37,007 bases of DNA from Chara braunii (taxonomy: Eukaryota > Streptophyta > Charophyceae > Charales > Characeae): positions 2,089,254 to 2,126,260 of the forward strand of contig BFEA01000014.1 in assembly GCA_003427395.1 (NCBI GenBank), in the 5' to 3' direction. Of this stretch, positions 10,825-20,311 are shown in pieces. Both the position numbers and the translations under genes were made by a program. How positions within the stretch are numbered: the first letter of the stretch is position 1; each line of letters starts with the position of its first letter. Below the pieces are notes generated by a model. It did no database searches. It was not told the DNA's origin and saw only the letters and a list, made by a program, of their open reading frames with translations.

Positions 10825-11022
10825 ATGTACAACAGATCTTCTTCTCAATTTGAGCCTGGCAGTCGTGACGACGTCGGGCTTCAGAAGCAACCCTGGGCTG
10901 ACGACTACGATTGAACCAAAGAGCAATTCAGGAAGCCTTCAGTGTGGGCAGCAGCGCTTGCGGAAGCAGTGGGAGAGTTTGCAATGGCGGTGGGAGTGCT
11001 GCCAACTCTACCTAAGGCATGA
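10825..11022 (+). pseudogene. Possible coding exon or broken gene fragment, function unknown
   Basis: From ATG 10825 the frame reads MYNRSSSQFEPGSRDDVGLQ, then KQPWADDYD and an in-frame TGA (10912-10914). The same frame continues for 35 codons (TKEQFRKPSVWAAALAEAVG then EFAMAVGVLPTLPKA) to a TGA at 11020-11022. The composition is protein-like on both sides of the first stop, which suggests a nonsense-mutated exon or retrocopy. I do not recognise the family. It could also be chance: 66 codons with one stop is weak evidence. Confidence 0.25.
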
Positions 11023-12004
11023 CGTGCTATGGAGCCTATGAAGTTGACGTGCATGGTACTAGGCTTGCTTGGTCGATGTCGTAATAGAGTCCTGGCCGCT
11101 AGTCATTACTCTAGATTTTTTTTCCCGCCTTACACTCTGTTCTTGGCCATACTGGTGGTTCTAATTATTTTCTTTTTTACCTAGTTCAGTTTGTCCTTCA
11201 TTTTTCTATCTTGAAAGCTTTGTACTCGACTGCAGTCTCGGTTTTCATTCATCCATTCTCTTGTGTCCCGCAATCTCTGCTCCTGGTCACACTTGTGCCT
11301 ATCTTGAATACAAAAATGGGAGAGCGGTGTATACGCCAGTGCAATGGCTAGGAAAAGCATGTTCACAAAGCTACTTCAATCCAGAAATAAGCCTTAATAT
11401 ACTGCCAACAATAGTTACCTTTTGAAACTATTATTTCTCATAGGAATTTTCCGTTGCTTTTGGTGTGTCTGTCGTGCCTAAGGCTAGCTTTATCCATTTT
11501 TCTCACGGATGTGCCTGGGAGGAATTGAGGCTAACTTCATCTACCATATTCACATAACTAAGACGGTTGATAAGTGTCGTGAGCACCAACGACTCGGGTA
11601 GAGATATTATGGTTGACAAGGTTTGATCCCGCGCGTTTTTCAAACCTCTACCTGTTTGTAACCTAAGCACTTTTACACGGTATTTTCGTAATTAGGTTTG
11701 GGTTCTTTCTTCTTGCATCCTGCTTTGCATTTCGAGTCCCTCTCAATGGTTTTTCTCTCTATTCGCTTGAATGATACAAGTAGATGGATAGCGTGCCTCT
11801 TGGATGGTTCCTACTATGCGCACTAGCATACTCCATATACTTTGATATAGGAATTTAACGAGATTGGTTGTTTATTGATTTTCTTTCCTTTTTCTTTCCC
11901 ATTTTGTTGTTCAGAAGGGACTTGGGGCAGCCCTCTCATCAACCAATTGCCATATTAGCACTTTGTTTCATTCACTGATTTATTTCGCTTGTGGTTTGTC
12001 GGTC
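11023..12004. other. AT-rich stretch, nothing recognised
   Basis: Short frames only. No repeat, RNA gene or conserved coding signal was seen. Confidence 0.4.
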
Positions 12005-12292
12005 CTAAGGTTTTTGGAAGACACTTTCTTTGTCTTCCACCCGTGACTTAGCATCTACAGGCAGCGACACTACGGAGGCAGTGTGCAATGAGTGCTACCG
12101 CTAATGGTGGGAGCACTATTAGCTTGTAGGTAACAGAAGAAGGGTTCGGAAGCAAACTCGAACTGTACCCATGGTGATCCTTATTCATTGACTGTTGTTC
12201 TCATTCAGGATCAAAGGGTGCGTGGTGGGAAACCCATCTAGGCAGTTCAGGTGGAATTCCATTTCACATTAAACAGTGTTTTTCGAGAGGTA
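12005..12292 (+). repeat. Degenerate retroelement repeat, copy 1 (lacks the 3' hairpin)
   Basis: Shares with 12925-13345 the blocks CTACAGGCAGCGACACTACG (12054 and 12990 areas), GGTGGGAGC, AGCTTGTAG, TGCGTGGTGGG and CTAGGCAGTTCA, and an end like CATTAAACAGTGTTTTT. About 115 bases carrying the hairpin in copy 2 are absent here. The 5' part contains a 9-bp inverted repeat, TGGAAGACA and TGTCTTCCA, around 12014-12038. Confidence 0.7.
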
Positions 12293-12315
12293 CTTGATTA
12301 CTAAATAATACACTA

Positions 12316-12839
12316 CAACAAAAAAATTCCCTTGAGAAATGAAAGTTGAAAAAACATTCCATAGAAAAAAAAATCCTTCATATTTATAAATTATCATTCC
12401 AATGTTTGTCCAATTTTTAAAATTTCCAATTCAATTTGATAAGTTCACGTCTAATTATGAGTTTTCCCTTCCAACTACATTTATTTGTTCAAGATGGAAT
12501 GAAAGTCTGTACGAGTTTATGAAATGTTTTAATTAGATTTACATTCTACTACAACAAATATCGTCTAATTTAGATTGGATTAACTTATTTCTGACTAGAA
12601 ATCCTTATTTAGAATGGCAGTCCAATAAAAATATCTCATGAACTCATCCAGACTTTCATTCCATTTCTAGCATGCAGTTCAAATAAGAAGGGATACCCCA
12701 TTTTTGGAAGGAAAGTTTTCAAGTAAGACGAAAAATTTTAAAATTGGAATGACATTTTTTAAGATGGAATGAAAATTTGAAATTTAGAATGTAATTTTAC
12801 TCTAGAATGATTATTTAATTCTGGGAATTTTTTCTGTTG
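12316..12839 (+). mobile_element. MITE copy 1, Tc1/mariner-type with TA target duplication
   Basis: 524 bp flanked by TA (12314-12315 and 12840-12841). The terminal inverted repeats are CAACAAAAAAATTCCC and, read from the other end, CAACAGAAAAAATTCCC. The interior is AT-rich with no ORF and repeats GGAATGAAA-like motifs in both directions. A second copy at 28766-29291 (526 bp) aligns over its whole length in the same orientation and also has a TA duplication. Size, TA target and lack of coding capacity point to a Stowaway-like MITE mobilised by a mariner transposase that is not in this window. Confidence 0.85.
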
Positions 12840-12924
12840 TAGGTTGGCTTAGGCCTTTTGGTGATTAATTTTGGTGTTATAGTTTTGCTGGGCGGATAAA
12901 GTTTTTGTGTTTTTCCATTTTCTT

Positions 12925-13345
12925 TTTTTGGAAAACATTTTCCCCGTCTTCCACTCATGAAGATTATGGTCTTATAAGGTAATACTGTGTCTACAGGCAG
13001 CGACACTACGGAGGCAGTGTGAGTGCAGTCGTCAGTGGTGGGAGCGCTATCAGCTTGTAGATAGCATAAGAATGGTTAGGAAGCAAACTTGGACTATATC
13101 CATGAGGATTCTTATTCGTTGGATGTTGTTTTATTCAGGATAGAAGGATGCGTGGTGGGGAACCCTTCTAGGCAGTTCAAGCTTCCTAGACTTTGGCCAA
13201 AGTGGGATTTGCGATGGGACGTTGGACCCGGTTTCCAGCAAAAACCGAAGTTGGGTAATGCCCCTGGTACTTACCGGGTAGAATTGTGAGGTCCCCATCC
13301 TCGAATGGAATTTCATTGCATAATAAACTGTGTTTTTCCAAAACC
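12925..13345 (+). repeat. Degenerate retroelement repeat, copy 2, with conserved 3' hairpin
   Basis: Homologous to 12005-12292 over its first 260 bp. It retains GTTGG-ACCCGGTTT-CCAGC (13221-13239, one G.T pair in the stem), then CCGGGTAGAATTG and a GGTCCCCATCC block, and ends near TAATAAACTGTGTTTTT. There is no poly-A tail. Copy 1 lost the hairpin by an internal deletion. Confidence 0.7.
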
Positions 13346-13639
13346 AACGCGACAGTTATCCCTAACTCTGCCCGGAGAGCAGCCAATCTATAAAAAACAA
13401 GTTGTTTTCTTCCGTTACCTTCAAAACTTTAATTCTAGGGCCTCGGGGCTTGACGCCGAGCCAAGGGGGTGATAGGCCGATGCCAAGGTCACACGGCCAA
13501 CTGAGCGTGCAGGGCCGTGAGTTGGCAGAGCCGGCAGGGCTAAGACAGCCTATGGGCAGGCAACGCTTGCAAGGCCGCGGAACGGGGGACATTGGCTGGG
13601 CCAAACTCTTCTTATAGGAGAGTTGCTCCTATTACTGTC
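13346..13639. other. No gene recognised
   Basis: GC-rich sequence with open frames on both strands but no protein-like conservation. It leads into the SINE at 13640. Confidence 0.35.
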
Positions 13640-13870
13640 GTGATAGGAGCTAAGCCCAGTAGGTTACCACACCAAACTCTCACCCGGCAGATGTGGGGAT
13701 CGAATCTATACATGACTTCGGGTCGGCTCCTTTTGGAGCAGTCCAGGCGGTCGGGCGCGGCTGATTTCGACCGCATGATCATCAGGATCGCACGGCTGTA
13801 ATCAGCCGCGCGGAATCCTGCATGGTCCCTGCGTGAGGATGACATACATAAATCAAGAAAAAAAAAAAAA
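13640..13870 (+). mobile_element. tRNA-derived SINE with poly-A tail, cut by an assembly gap
   Basis: TAAGCCCAGTAGG (13651-13663) fits the A box and GGATCGAATCT (13697-13707) the B box, with spacing like a real tRNA. The segment between them resembles an anticodon arm. The tRNA-unrelated body follows. The element ends in AAATCAAG and an A run (13858-13870) that runs straight into the gap. Confidence 0.7.
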
Positions 13871-14736
13871 NNNNNNNNNNNNNNNNNNNNNNNNNNNNNN
13901 NNNNNNNNNNNNNNNNNNNNNNNNNNNNNNNNNNNNNNNNNNNNNNNNNNNNNNNNNNNNNNNNNNNNNNNNNNNNNNNNNNNNNNNNNNNNNNNNNNNN
14001 NNNNNNNNNNNNNNNNNNNNNNNNNNNNNNNNNNNNNNNNNNNNNNNNNNNNNNNNNNNNNNNNNNNNNNNNNNNNNNNNNNNNNNNNNNNNNNNNNNNN
14101 NNNNNNNNNNNNNNNNNNNNNNNNNNNNNNNNNNNNNNNNNNNNNNNNNNNNNNNNNNNNNNNNNNNNNNNNNNNNNNNNNNNNNNNNNNNNNNNNNNNN
14201 NNNNNNNNNNNNNNNNNNNNNNNNNNNNNNNNNNNNNNNNNNNNNNNNNNNNNNNNNNNNNNNNNNNNNNNNNNNNNNNNNNNNNNNNNNNNNNNNNNNN
14301 NNNNNNNNNNNNNNNNNNNNNNNNNNNNNNNNNNNNNNNNNNNNNNNNNNNNNNNNNNNNNNNNNNNNNNNNNNNNNNNNNNNNNNNNNNNNNNNNNNNN
14401 NNNNNNNNNNNNNNNNNNNNNNNNNNNNNNNNNNNNNNNNNNNNNNNNNNNNNNNNNNNNNNNNNNNNNNNNNNNNNNNNNNNNNNNNNNNNNNNNNNNN
14501 NNNNNNNNNNNNNNNNNNNNNNNNNNNNNNNNNNNNNNNNNNNNNNNNNNNNNNNNNNNNNNNNNNNNNNNNNNNNNNNNNNNNNNNNNNNNNNNNNNNN
14601 NNNNNNNNNNNNNNNNNNNNNNNNNNNNNNNNNNNNNNNNNNNNNNNNNNNNNNNNNNNNNNNNNNNNNNNNNNNNNNNNNNNNNNNNNNNNNNNNNNNN
14701 NNNNNNNNNNNNNNNNNNNNNNNNNNNNNNNNNNNN
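13871..14736. other. Assembly gap (866 N)
   Basis: Unknown sequence. Its left edge is a poly-A tail and its right edge is an adapter artefact, so neither flank is reliably anchored. Confidence 1.
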
Positions 14737-14800
14737 GATGTACAGCTGGCGCACTCGGCCGGAGCGGCGACTGTCTCTTATACACATCTAGATGTGTATA

Positions 14801-14805
<5 letters not shown>
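14737..14805. other. Assembly artefact: mis-joined 34-mer plus Nextera mate-pair junction adapter
   Basis: 14771-14789 is CTGTCTCTTATACACATCT and 14790-14805 is AGATGTGTATAAGAGA. Together they are the Nextera mate-pair circularisation junction, lacking only the final CAG, which is lost in the following GA repeat. The 34 bases before it (14737-14770) are identical to 18341-18374 on the same strand. A circularised fragment reads right end, adapter, left end, so this is one mate-pair molecule spanning about 14806 to 18374. Confidence 0.97.

Positions 14806-14858
<53 letters not shown>
14806..14858. repeat. (GA)n microsatellite
   Basis: About 26 GA repeats directly after the adapter. The true length and left neighbour are unknown. 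Confidence 0.9.
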
Positions 14859-14862
<4 letters not shown>

Positions 14863-15804
14863 AAGGTCCCCCGCCTTGTGGCTGAAGACCGGTCTGCGCC
14901 CGTTCAGTTGAGCAACAAGCTGCAAAATGGCGCCGTATCTGGCGCCATAGGAGGAACAGGTGCAGACGCAGGGCAGGGGGCAGGAAGAGCCCCTTTGAGC
15001 TTAACTCTAGTTCGACTCTGTGAGATGACTTGGGGAGGGGCGGCCATTCGTTTCAAACAGCAAGCTGCCCGTGTATAGAAAAACGAGGGGGTAGCAGCCA
15101 CGTACGTGGCCGCGGGAGTGGAGTAGATACAGGGTGGAGATTAGAAAGAGAAGAGGAAAAAAAAAAGGGTCGCGAATCTAATCGCGACGCAGGTCCAGAT
15201 GCAGGGGGTAGAAGCTTCTGGACCCTTAGTTGACAGCATACTGTTGGATTTCAACAGTTTGCTTTACTTGACTCTATACAGCCATTTGGGGCTGCGTCTG
15301 GCCGGGGGAGGCAGCCAGATGCATTACCAAGGCCGGGAACTTGGTTCCCTTAGGGGAACATCAAGTTTTCCAACCCCTGATCTCATCTGAGATCAAGGGC
15401 CAGGCCTCACTCCGAGTTTTGGCTGAGGGCAGGGCAGCTGCCCTCAGCCTTCAGCCAGCTATAAAACAAGCCAGCAGCCAACCAGCCAACGTTCATTTGT
15501 GGCTGGTGCTGCTGGCATTACGCTTAGTAAATGCTGGCTGCTGGAGGAGAAACTGCTGGTGGAGTGAGAGGGAGCTGAGTGGAGGCCTGCAAGAGAGAAA
15601 AGGGGAGAAATGTTGGAGGTGGCCATCGCTGTGGAACACAGCCATAGCCGCCATCTCAGCAAGGTGAGGAAAGAGAGAGAAGCGTTGGAGGTCTGTAGGG
15701 AGCATGAGAGTGGGGGCAGCCATAGCTGCCACTGCACTTGGCGGAGCGCAGGGGAGGTTCTGTTCGCTCGGCATGGAGACAGTCGTGGGTTTACCAACAG
15801 TAGT
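14859..15804. other. Non-coding region, possibly LTR-like, with hairpins and a TATA motif
   Basis: No convincing coding frame. CTGTTG and CAACAG (15240-15256) form a small inverted repeat beginning TGTTGG, as some LTRs do. The hairpin-plus-TATA block is listed separately. GCCATAG motifs recur here, as they do in the gypsy LTRs further on. It may be a fragment of another LTR element, but no partner LTR was found. Confidence 0.3.
15421..15466 (+). promoter_or_regulatory. 12-bp perfect hairpin just upstream of a TATA box
   Basis: GGCTGAGGGCAG (15421-15432) and CTGCCCTCAGCC (15438-15449) are perfect reverse complements with a 5-base loop. TATAAAA follows at 15460-15466. The layout resembles a promoter, but no transcript or gene is identified downstream. 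Confidence 0.35.
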
Positions 15805-16230
15805 GCGGAAGCGCTGCCGAAATTTTGCAGCAGCGGCTGTTCTTTTTTTGCGGTAACGCGGAAGCACTGCCGAAATTTTGCGGCAGCGGCTGTTCTTTTT
15901 TGGCGGTAACCCGGAAGCTCTGTCGAAATTTTGTGGCGGCACTTGTACTTTTTTGTGGTGACGTGGAAGCGCTGCCGAAATTTTGCGGCGACACCGGTAC
16001 TTTTTGGTGGTGACTCGGAAGCGCTGCCGAAATTTTGCGGCGGCACCTATACTTTTTAAGGGTGACGCGGAAGCGCTGTCGAACGTTTGCAGCGGCAACT
16101 GTTTTTTTTTAGCGGTGATGCGGAAGCGCTGCCAAGATCTTGCGGCAGCAGCAGTGTTTCTTGTAATGGTGGTGTGGATGTGTTGTCCGGGTTTTTACGG
16201 CGCCAACGACAATTTTGAGAAGTGTCGTCA
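15805..16230 (+). repeat. 52-54 bp minisatellite, seven clear units plus degenerate end
   Basis: Units start at 15805, 15858, 15911, 15963, 16015, 16067 and 16120, then decay from 16174. Each begins GCGGAAGCGCTGCCGAAATT or a variant, continues through TTGCGGCAGC and a T-run, and ends GCGGTAAC or GGTGAC. Unit lengths of 52, 53 and 54 would break any reading frame, so the repetitive peptides on both strands are not selected proteins. Confidence 0.92.
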
Positions 16231-17320
16231 AGAGGGGGTGTGCTTTGAGGTGGTGTTGACGTTGTGCTGTCCGCATATTGCGGCAGCGACACCTCGACAC
16301 AGTGGTGGCATAGTGGTACGGGTAGCCAGTGGTGACAGCGCTGAGGCACCGAGGGGATTGCGTGTTAGTGGGCGATCCTTGAGGGAGTGGTGTGGATCAC
16401 TTTTCTGACAATCTACTGCGGCGATCTTCTCATTTGGAGTGTGGTTTATACGACTTTCTTGAGTGGGCCGTCTACTATCTTTGGTTCAGCTTCGCTCAAG
16501 GTCAGTTAGCCTGACTCGGTCCTCTTCACACTTGTGTGAACGCACACTTGCTTGACCCTGTTCTTTGAGCGTTCATTGAAAAGGTAGAGGAGATGTGTGC
16601 ATGCGCGTGTGAATGAGAGCCTGACTTGAGGATGGGTTTGCATTGTGTTGGTTTTGAATTTGTTTGTCTAATCTGATGCGCAGGTATAACGACAAATGCC
16701 TGAAAAAGAAAAAGAAAAAAAAAGAGGGAGAGATCCGATCATGGCGCGGAAGCGAAGGGATGATGATGGTTTTTTTTGTCACTCACTTATGTGTGTGCTG
16801 AAGGGATGGGAAGACAGTAGACGACGAGAAACGGAGCGATCACACAATGGGGAAGAAGTGAATCGGACATAGATTTTTCCCGAGGTTACCCATTCTTTCC
16901 CGAATGACCCCCTTTGTCTATGCCCTTCCATCTGAATGTTTTTCTTCTCTGTGATCTCCTTCTTCGTCTAGGTTCGCCCTTGACGTCAGGCCATAAAGGG
17001 CTGACCATCTGCTGTAGTAAGTGCATTTCCTTTCCCTAGGGGGCATCTGAGGCGGGGGTTCGTTGCCTTAGGGGCCGACCCTGTTAACGACTCGGAGTGG
17101 ACCGCTTAGGCGGGGGGATACTATGTTGTCGTGGTGGAGCCAGCCCGACTTCTGAGATCCGAGGTTCGCTCGGGCGAGGACGAGGGGTATCCCAGACCAC
17201 CTCCTAGGGGATGAACGTGTGCTATTCACGGAAGGCGTTAAGTTCTTGGCGGCTCACGTTAAGAAGGACCACTATAGTTTACCCTTCTAGTGGCCGTTTT
17301 AGGAGCCACGGACGAATGGA
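16231..17320. other. No gene recognised
   Basis: 16231-16420 carries decayed minisatellite-like sequence. An A-rich stretch at 16700-16725 could be an old retroelement tail. 16990-17320 is GC-moderate sequence with many short GGGG/CCCC tracts but no protein-like frame. Confidence 0.35.
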
Positions 17321-17422
17321 GAACTGGTGCCATAAGAAGCCCAGTTCGTGCTCTCACTAGCTATGGACGGAGTGCGTGTTGGCACTACCCTCGTGGATAG
17401 GGTTGCACCATAAGAAGTGCAA
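17321..17422 (+). other. Pair of hairpins with shared loop motif CATAAGAA
   Basis: GAACTGG (17321-17327) pairs with CCAGTTC (17341-17347) around a loop containing CCATAAGAAG. TTGCAC (17403-17408) pairs with GTGCAA (17417-17422) around the loop CATAAGAA. The stems differ but the loop is conserved, which suggests a structured RNA or a repeated retroelement leader motif. It matches no RNA family I know. Confidence 0.45.
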
Positions 17423-18149
17423 GCCTGGGGTAATCAGGCTAGTTGACAAAAGAATGTAACTAAAGCATTGCCTTGAATATCTTTATATCGCGGACTGGTA
17501 TTTCATCATTCGTGAAACAGAAAAAGTAATCATTGCTCAGGAGGACAAAACGACCAACAAAATTTGAAAATGGATCCTTGACCTTAATGAGGCATTCAAC
17601 GTTCGGTCGTTCAAGTCGAGTACTGACTCGTATAGTGGTAGCCGGACTACTTGCAAATGACATTCACACCAAAGTTAGAAAGGTAGTGACGTCATCGCTA
17701 GAACAGTGTGATCCTAACTCTACTTGAGGGTTGGGATGTCCGCATTTCTTTGCTTGCAGTCAGCATGCGGTGGAATGAAAGAACTTGGCAACGCATCTCA
17801 TCAAGTCGAAAAAGTCGTGGCAGTCCAACCGTCTGGCAAGTAGAATGTAGGTACGTTAGTCGGATGCCTTTTGAGCGTCGCATCCTGTATAAGTCACGCT
17901 TTTGTCCGTTTGTTGACGAGTGGTATGCATGATTGTATTACATATAAGTTGATCTCAGAATACATGTCAGCTTACGTTGACCCGAGTCTTCCTTTAGTGT
18001 TTAACTTTTGATTGCCTTTGGAAAAATAGACTAGGATTGATTGAGGTTTTCTTACGCTTGGAATATCACGTCCTAGTCGACCGACGTCGGTCCGATTTCT
18101 GGGAGATCAGCGCCCCAGGGACGGGCGACATTCGGGTCCACTTTGGCGT
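17423..18149. other. No recognised gene; weak open frames
   Basis: The minus frame 17663-17460 (with CLIKVKDPFSNFVGRFVLL) is open for 67 codons to a stop and looks mildly protein-like, but I cannot assign it. The plus frame 17708-17932 is also open. Either could be a decayed transposon piece. Confidence 0.25.
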
Positions 18150-18840
18150 TTAACTATGCGTACCTGTGCTACAGCGAACGAGCAAACGCCCTCGGTCGGC
18201 CCACCTCTGCAATTGCATTATAAAAGCCTTTGCATGTGGGTTGGTAGCTCGACGGGGATACGCCCCTAAGGGTAGTGACAGCCCCTTAGGGAAGGTAAGT
18301 TGTGCCCCGCGAGAACCTATCCTGTCGTAGGGGATCGTGGGATGTACAGCTGGCGCACTCGGCCGGAGCGGCGAAGGGTCGACGTGGGTTACCGTGTCGT
18401 CCCCGAGTTGTCTCTTAAAGGTTGAAAGCCTAAGTTTCTCCTGCGTGACGCGACCGGGAGGGCCCTCGCTCGCGTGAGGGCCGATGCGCTCGACAACGTA
18501 GCCCCAACCCTCCAATAAATGTGCATCTGCCTTTGTACACCCATACATGATCCACTTATCGTCCCAAATCCACTCCTTACCCACCACTACCTCCTAGTGG
18601 GAGATCCACCACCGCCAGACCTCGTCTAATAAAGGACAGTACACCCATATATGCGTCGTGGATTCCCATCCCCATTCACATCCCCTGCATTTTGTATCCA
18701 AGGGCATGCCTTTAGATTCCAACCATACAGCGGATGGCGTCACCTGGAGGGCTTGTAGCCACAGTAGGCCTGCATGTCTTTGTGATGGCATTTTCTTCAA
18801 TGCCTTCCACAACTTGGAGAAGTTTGGGGGTGGCGTGTTC
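18150..18840 (-). pseudogene. LINE-B: ORF2 C-terminal fragment with zinc-binding motif
   Basis: The minus frame from about 18838 reads NFSKLWKALKKMPSQRHAGL, then KCRGCEWGWESTTHIWVYC and a W-rich end. This is the C-terminal zinc-binding pattern of LINE ORF2 (CxxC, then HxxxxC). An in-frame TAG at 18594-18596 interrupts it. The same frame then continues (GKEWIWDDKWIMYG) to about 18150. The piece is 5'-truncated at the poly-T tract and has no RT domain. It differs clearly from LINE-A. Confidence 0.65.
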
Positions 18841-18849
18841 AGACCTGTC

Positions 18850-19110
18850 TTTTTTTTTTTTTTTTTTTTTTTTTTTGAAAAGATAAGGCTCAGTGCCGAA
18901 GGCTCCAATTATGAAATTGATTACAACACTTATACACACGCCTCTCCCCATTAGGGCTGGAAGAGCCTTAGCCACTGCTCCCCTGGAGACAGCTTCCCTG
19001 CCTAACACGATACAACATTGTTTACACGATATTGATTGCTTCCCCAGTAAGAAAGGATTAACCCCGTTTGTGTGCAGTATCAATTTATGCCCTACGAAAC
19101 TCCTCAATTA
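18850..19110 (-). mobile_element. Poly-A-tailed insertion abutting LINE-B (probable)
   Basis: On the minus strand a sequence ending GCACTGAGCCTTATCTTTTC passes into 27 A (18876-18850), which marks the 3' end of a retroposed sequence next to LINE-B. The 5' end and target duplication were not found, so the extent is approximate. Confidence 0.4.
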
Positions 19111-19597
19111 TCCCTACTTCTAGCTTCTATACGGTGAGGAGTAGGGGAGATATGAATAAGGCAAAAGAATGGATAACAGGGCGAGAAGGTATAATAGTTC
19201 ATTTGTAATTACATCAAGCTTCCCCTAAACAGCAGTAGTTAACACAGACACAAACCCAAGGGGAGCGCTGTGGTTGGAAAAAAATTATAATCTAAACATA
19301 AAGACCATCAAACCAAGTCAAACCCTAGCCAATGACCACCAAGGATTGAATATGGCCCCATTAGATGGGGATGGACTGAGATCAAGTGCCATGAGAGAGG
19401 AAGAATTCACCAAACTGGCAAGAACCACACGTATGAAAAAGAGGGGAGGAGGGAGGGAAAGAGAACAAACCAAGAAGTCATCCCTGCCTCCCAAACCCCC
19501 TCTCCGCAGCCTCTCATCTTCCTCCTGAATCCCACGAAAAAAACTCGTCATCCTTCCACCCCTCACCGCATCGCCATATCTCATGCACGACAAAATA
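19111..19597. other. No gene recognised
   Basis: Short frames only, including a purine-rich patch around 19436-19470. No repeat or RNA signal was seen. Confidence 0.35.
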
Positions 19598-20311
19598 TTA
19601 ATGCGAGAGGGCGGGAAGAAACCGAATAGCCCTCACCATAGTGGCTGGCCCATCGACAGATCTTGGTTGGACGCCGATTGTATAGAACGATGTGGGCAAG
19701 CCAATCGTGGTTGAAGATTGTATTTCAGATGTCGTCGTCAGGATCGATGTTGTTGTCATTGGAAAAATACTTGGTGTAGATGATATCGTGGTTGGCGCTG
19801 ATGATGTAGATAGTGTATCACATGTCTTGGATGTCATCATCAGAATCGTTGTTATTGTCGTTGGAAAGATTGTTGGTGTACATGATGTCGTCGCGGTTGG
19901 CGCTGTTGATGTAGATAGTGTTTCAAATGTCATCGTTAGAATTGAAGTTGTTGTTGTTTGAAGAATTGTCGGTGTTGATGATGCCATCATGGTTGGCACT
20001 GTTGATGTAGATATAATTGACGAGCCTATTTCAGATGTCGTCGTAATTAACGTTGTTGTTGTCATGTAGATGCTCATTGGTGTTGATTCTGTCGAAGATA
20101 ACATCATCGTTGTTAACATACCTGTAGAATTTATCTTAATTGTTGGAGTTGTTGTGTGGATTGTCGACGTAGAATAGGATGTCATTGTCGTGCCCATTGT
20201 TGATGTTGTTGGAGTCGTCTTCACGTTCACTTCTGAAAGTTGCCGCAGACGACTTGTGGTTGCGCTCACAAACACCACCCTAGATGTGCATATTTCCCCC
20301 TTATCACACAA
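19598..20311 (-). CDS. Thr/Ser-rich repetitive ORF (mucin-like), hypothetical
   Basis: A 238-codon open frame rich in Thr, Ser, Ile and Pro, with recurring TTTSILTTTSE-like and STSxAPT-like blocks and no long hydrophobic segment. The DNA units start at 19794, 19899 and 19995, giving periods of 105 and 96 bp, both multiples of three. Coding selection would preserve exactly that, unlike the minisatellite at 15805. Against a gene: the 5' end of the frame is TTG rather than ATG, and the first in-frame ATG lies well inside. If real, it is an exon of a secreted or wall-type Thr-rich protein. The alternative is an AT-biased tandem repeat that happens to stay open. Confidence 0.35.
   Translation of the reverse strand: MCDKGEICTSRVVFVSATTSRLRQLSEVNVKTTPTTSTMGTTMTSYSTSTIHTTTPTIKINSTGMLTTMMLSSTESTPMSIYMTTTTLITTTSEIGSSIISTSTVPTMMASSTPTILQTTTTSILTMTFETLSTSTAPTATTSCTPTIFPTTITTILMMTSKTCDTLSTSSAPTTISSTPSIFPMTTTSILTTTSEIQSSTTIGLPTSFYTIGVQPRSVDGPATMVRAIRFLPALSH

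Noticed and set aside
13346-13639. Real gene in GC-rich frames before the SINE
   Set aside because: Short overlapping frames on both strands, no recognisable motif.
13612-14801. Long open frames spanning the N gap
   Set aside because: They are composed mostly of N and of the adapter artefact; no real coding content.
15805-16173. Possible CRISPR array
   Set aside because: Units are directly tandem and diverge throughout, with no unique spacers. The genome is eukaryotic.
15459-16408. Repetitive protein frames over the minisatellite on both strands
   Set aside because: Unit lengths of 52, 53 and 54 bp shift the frame at each repeat, so no constant peptide repeat is selected.
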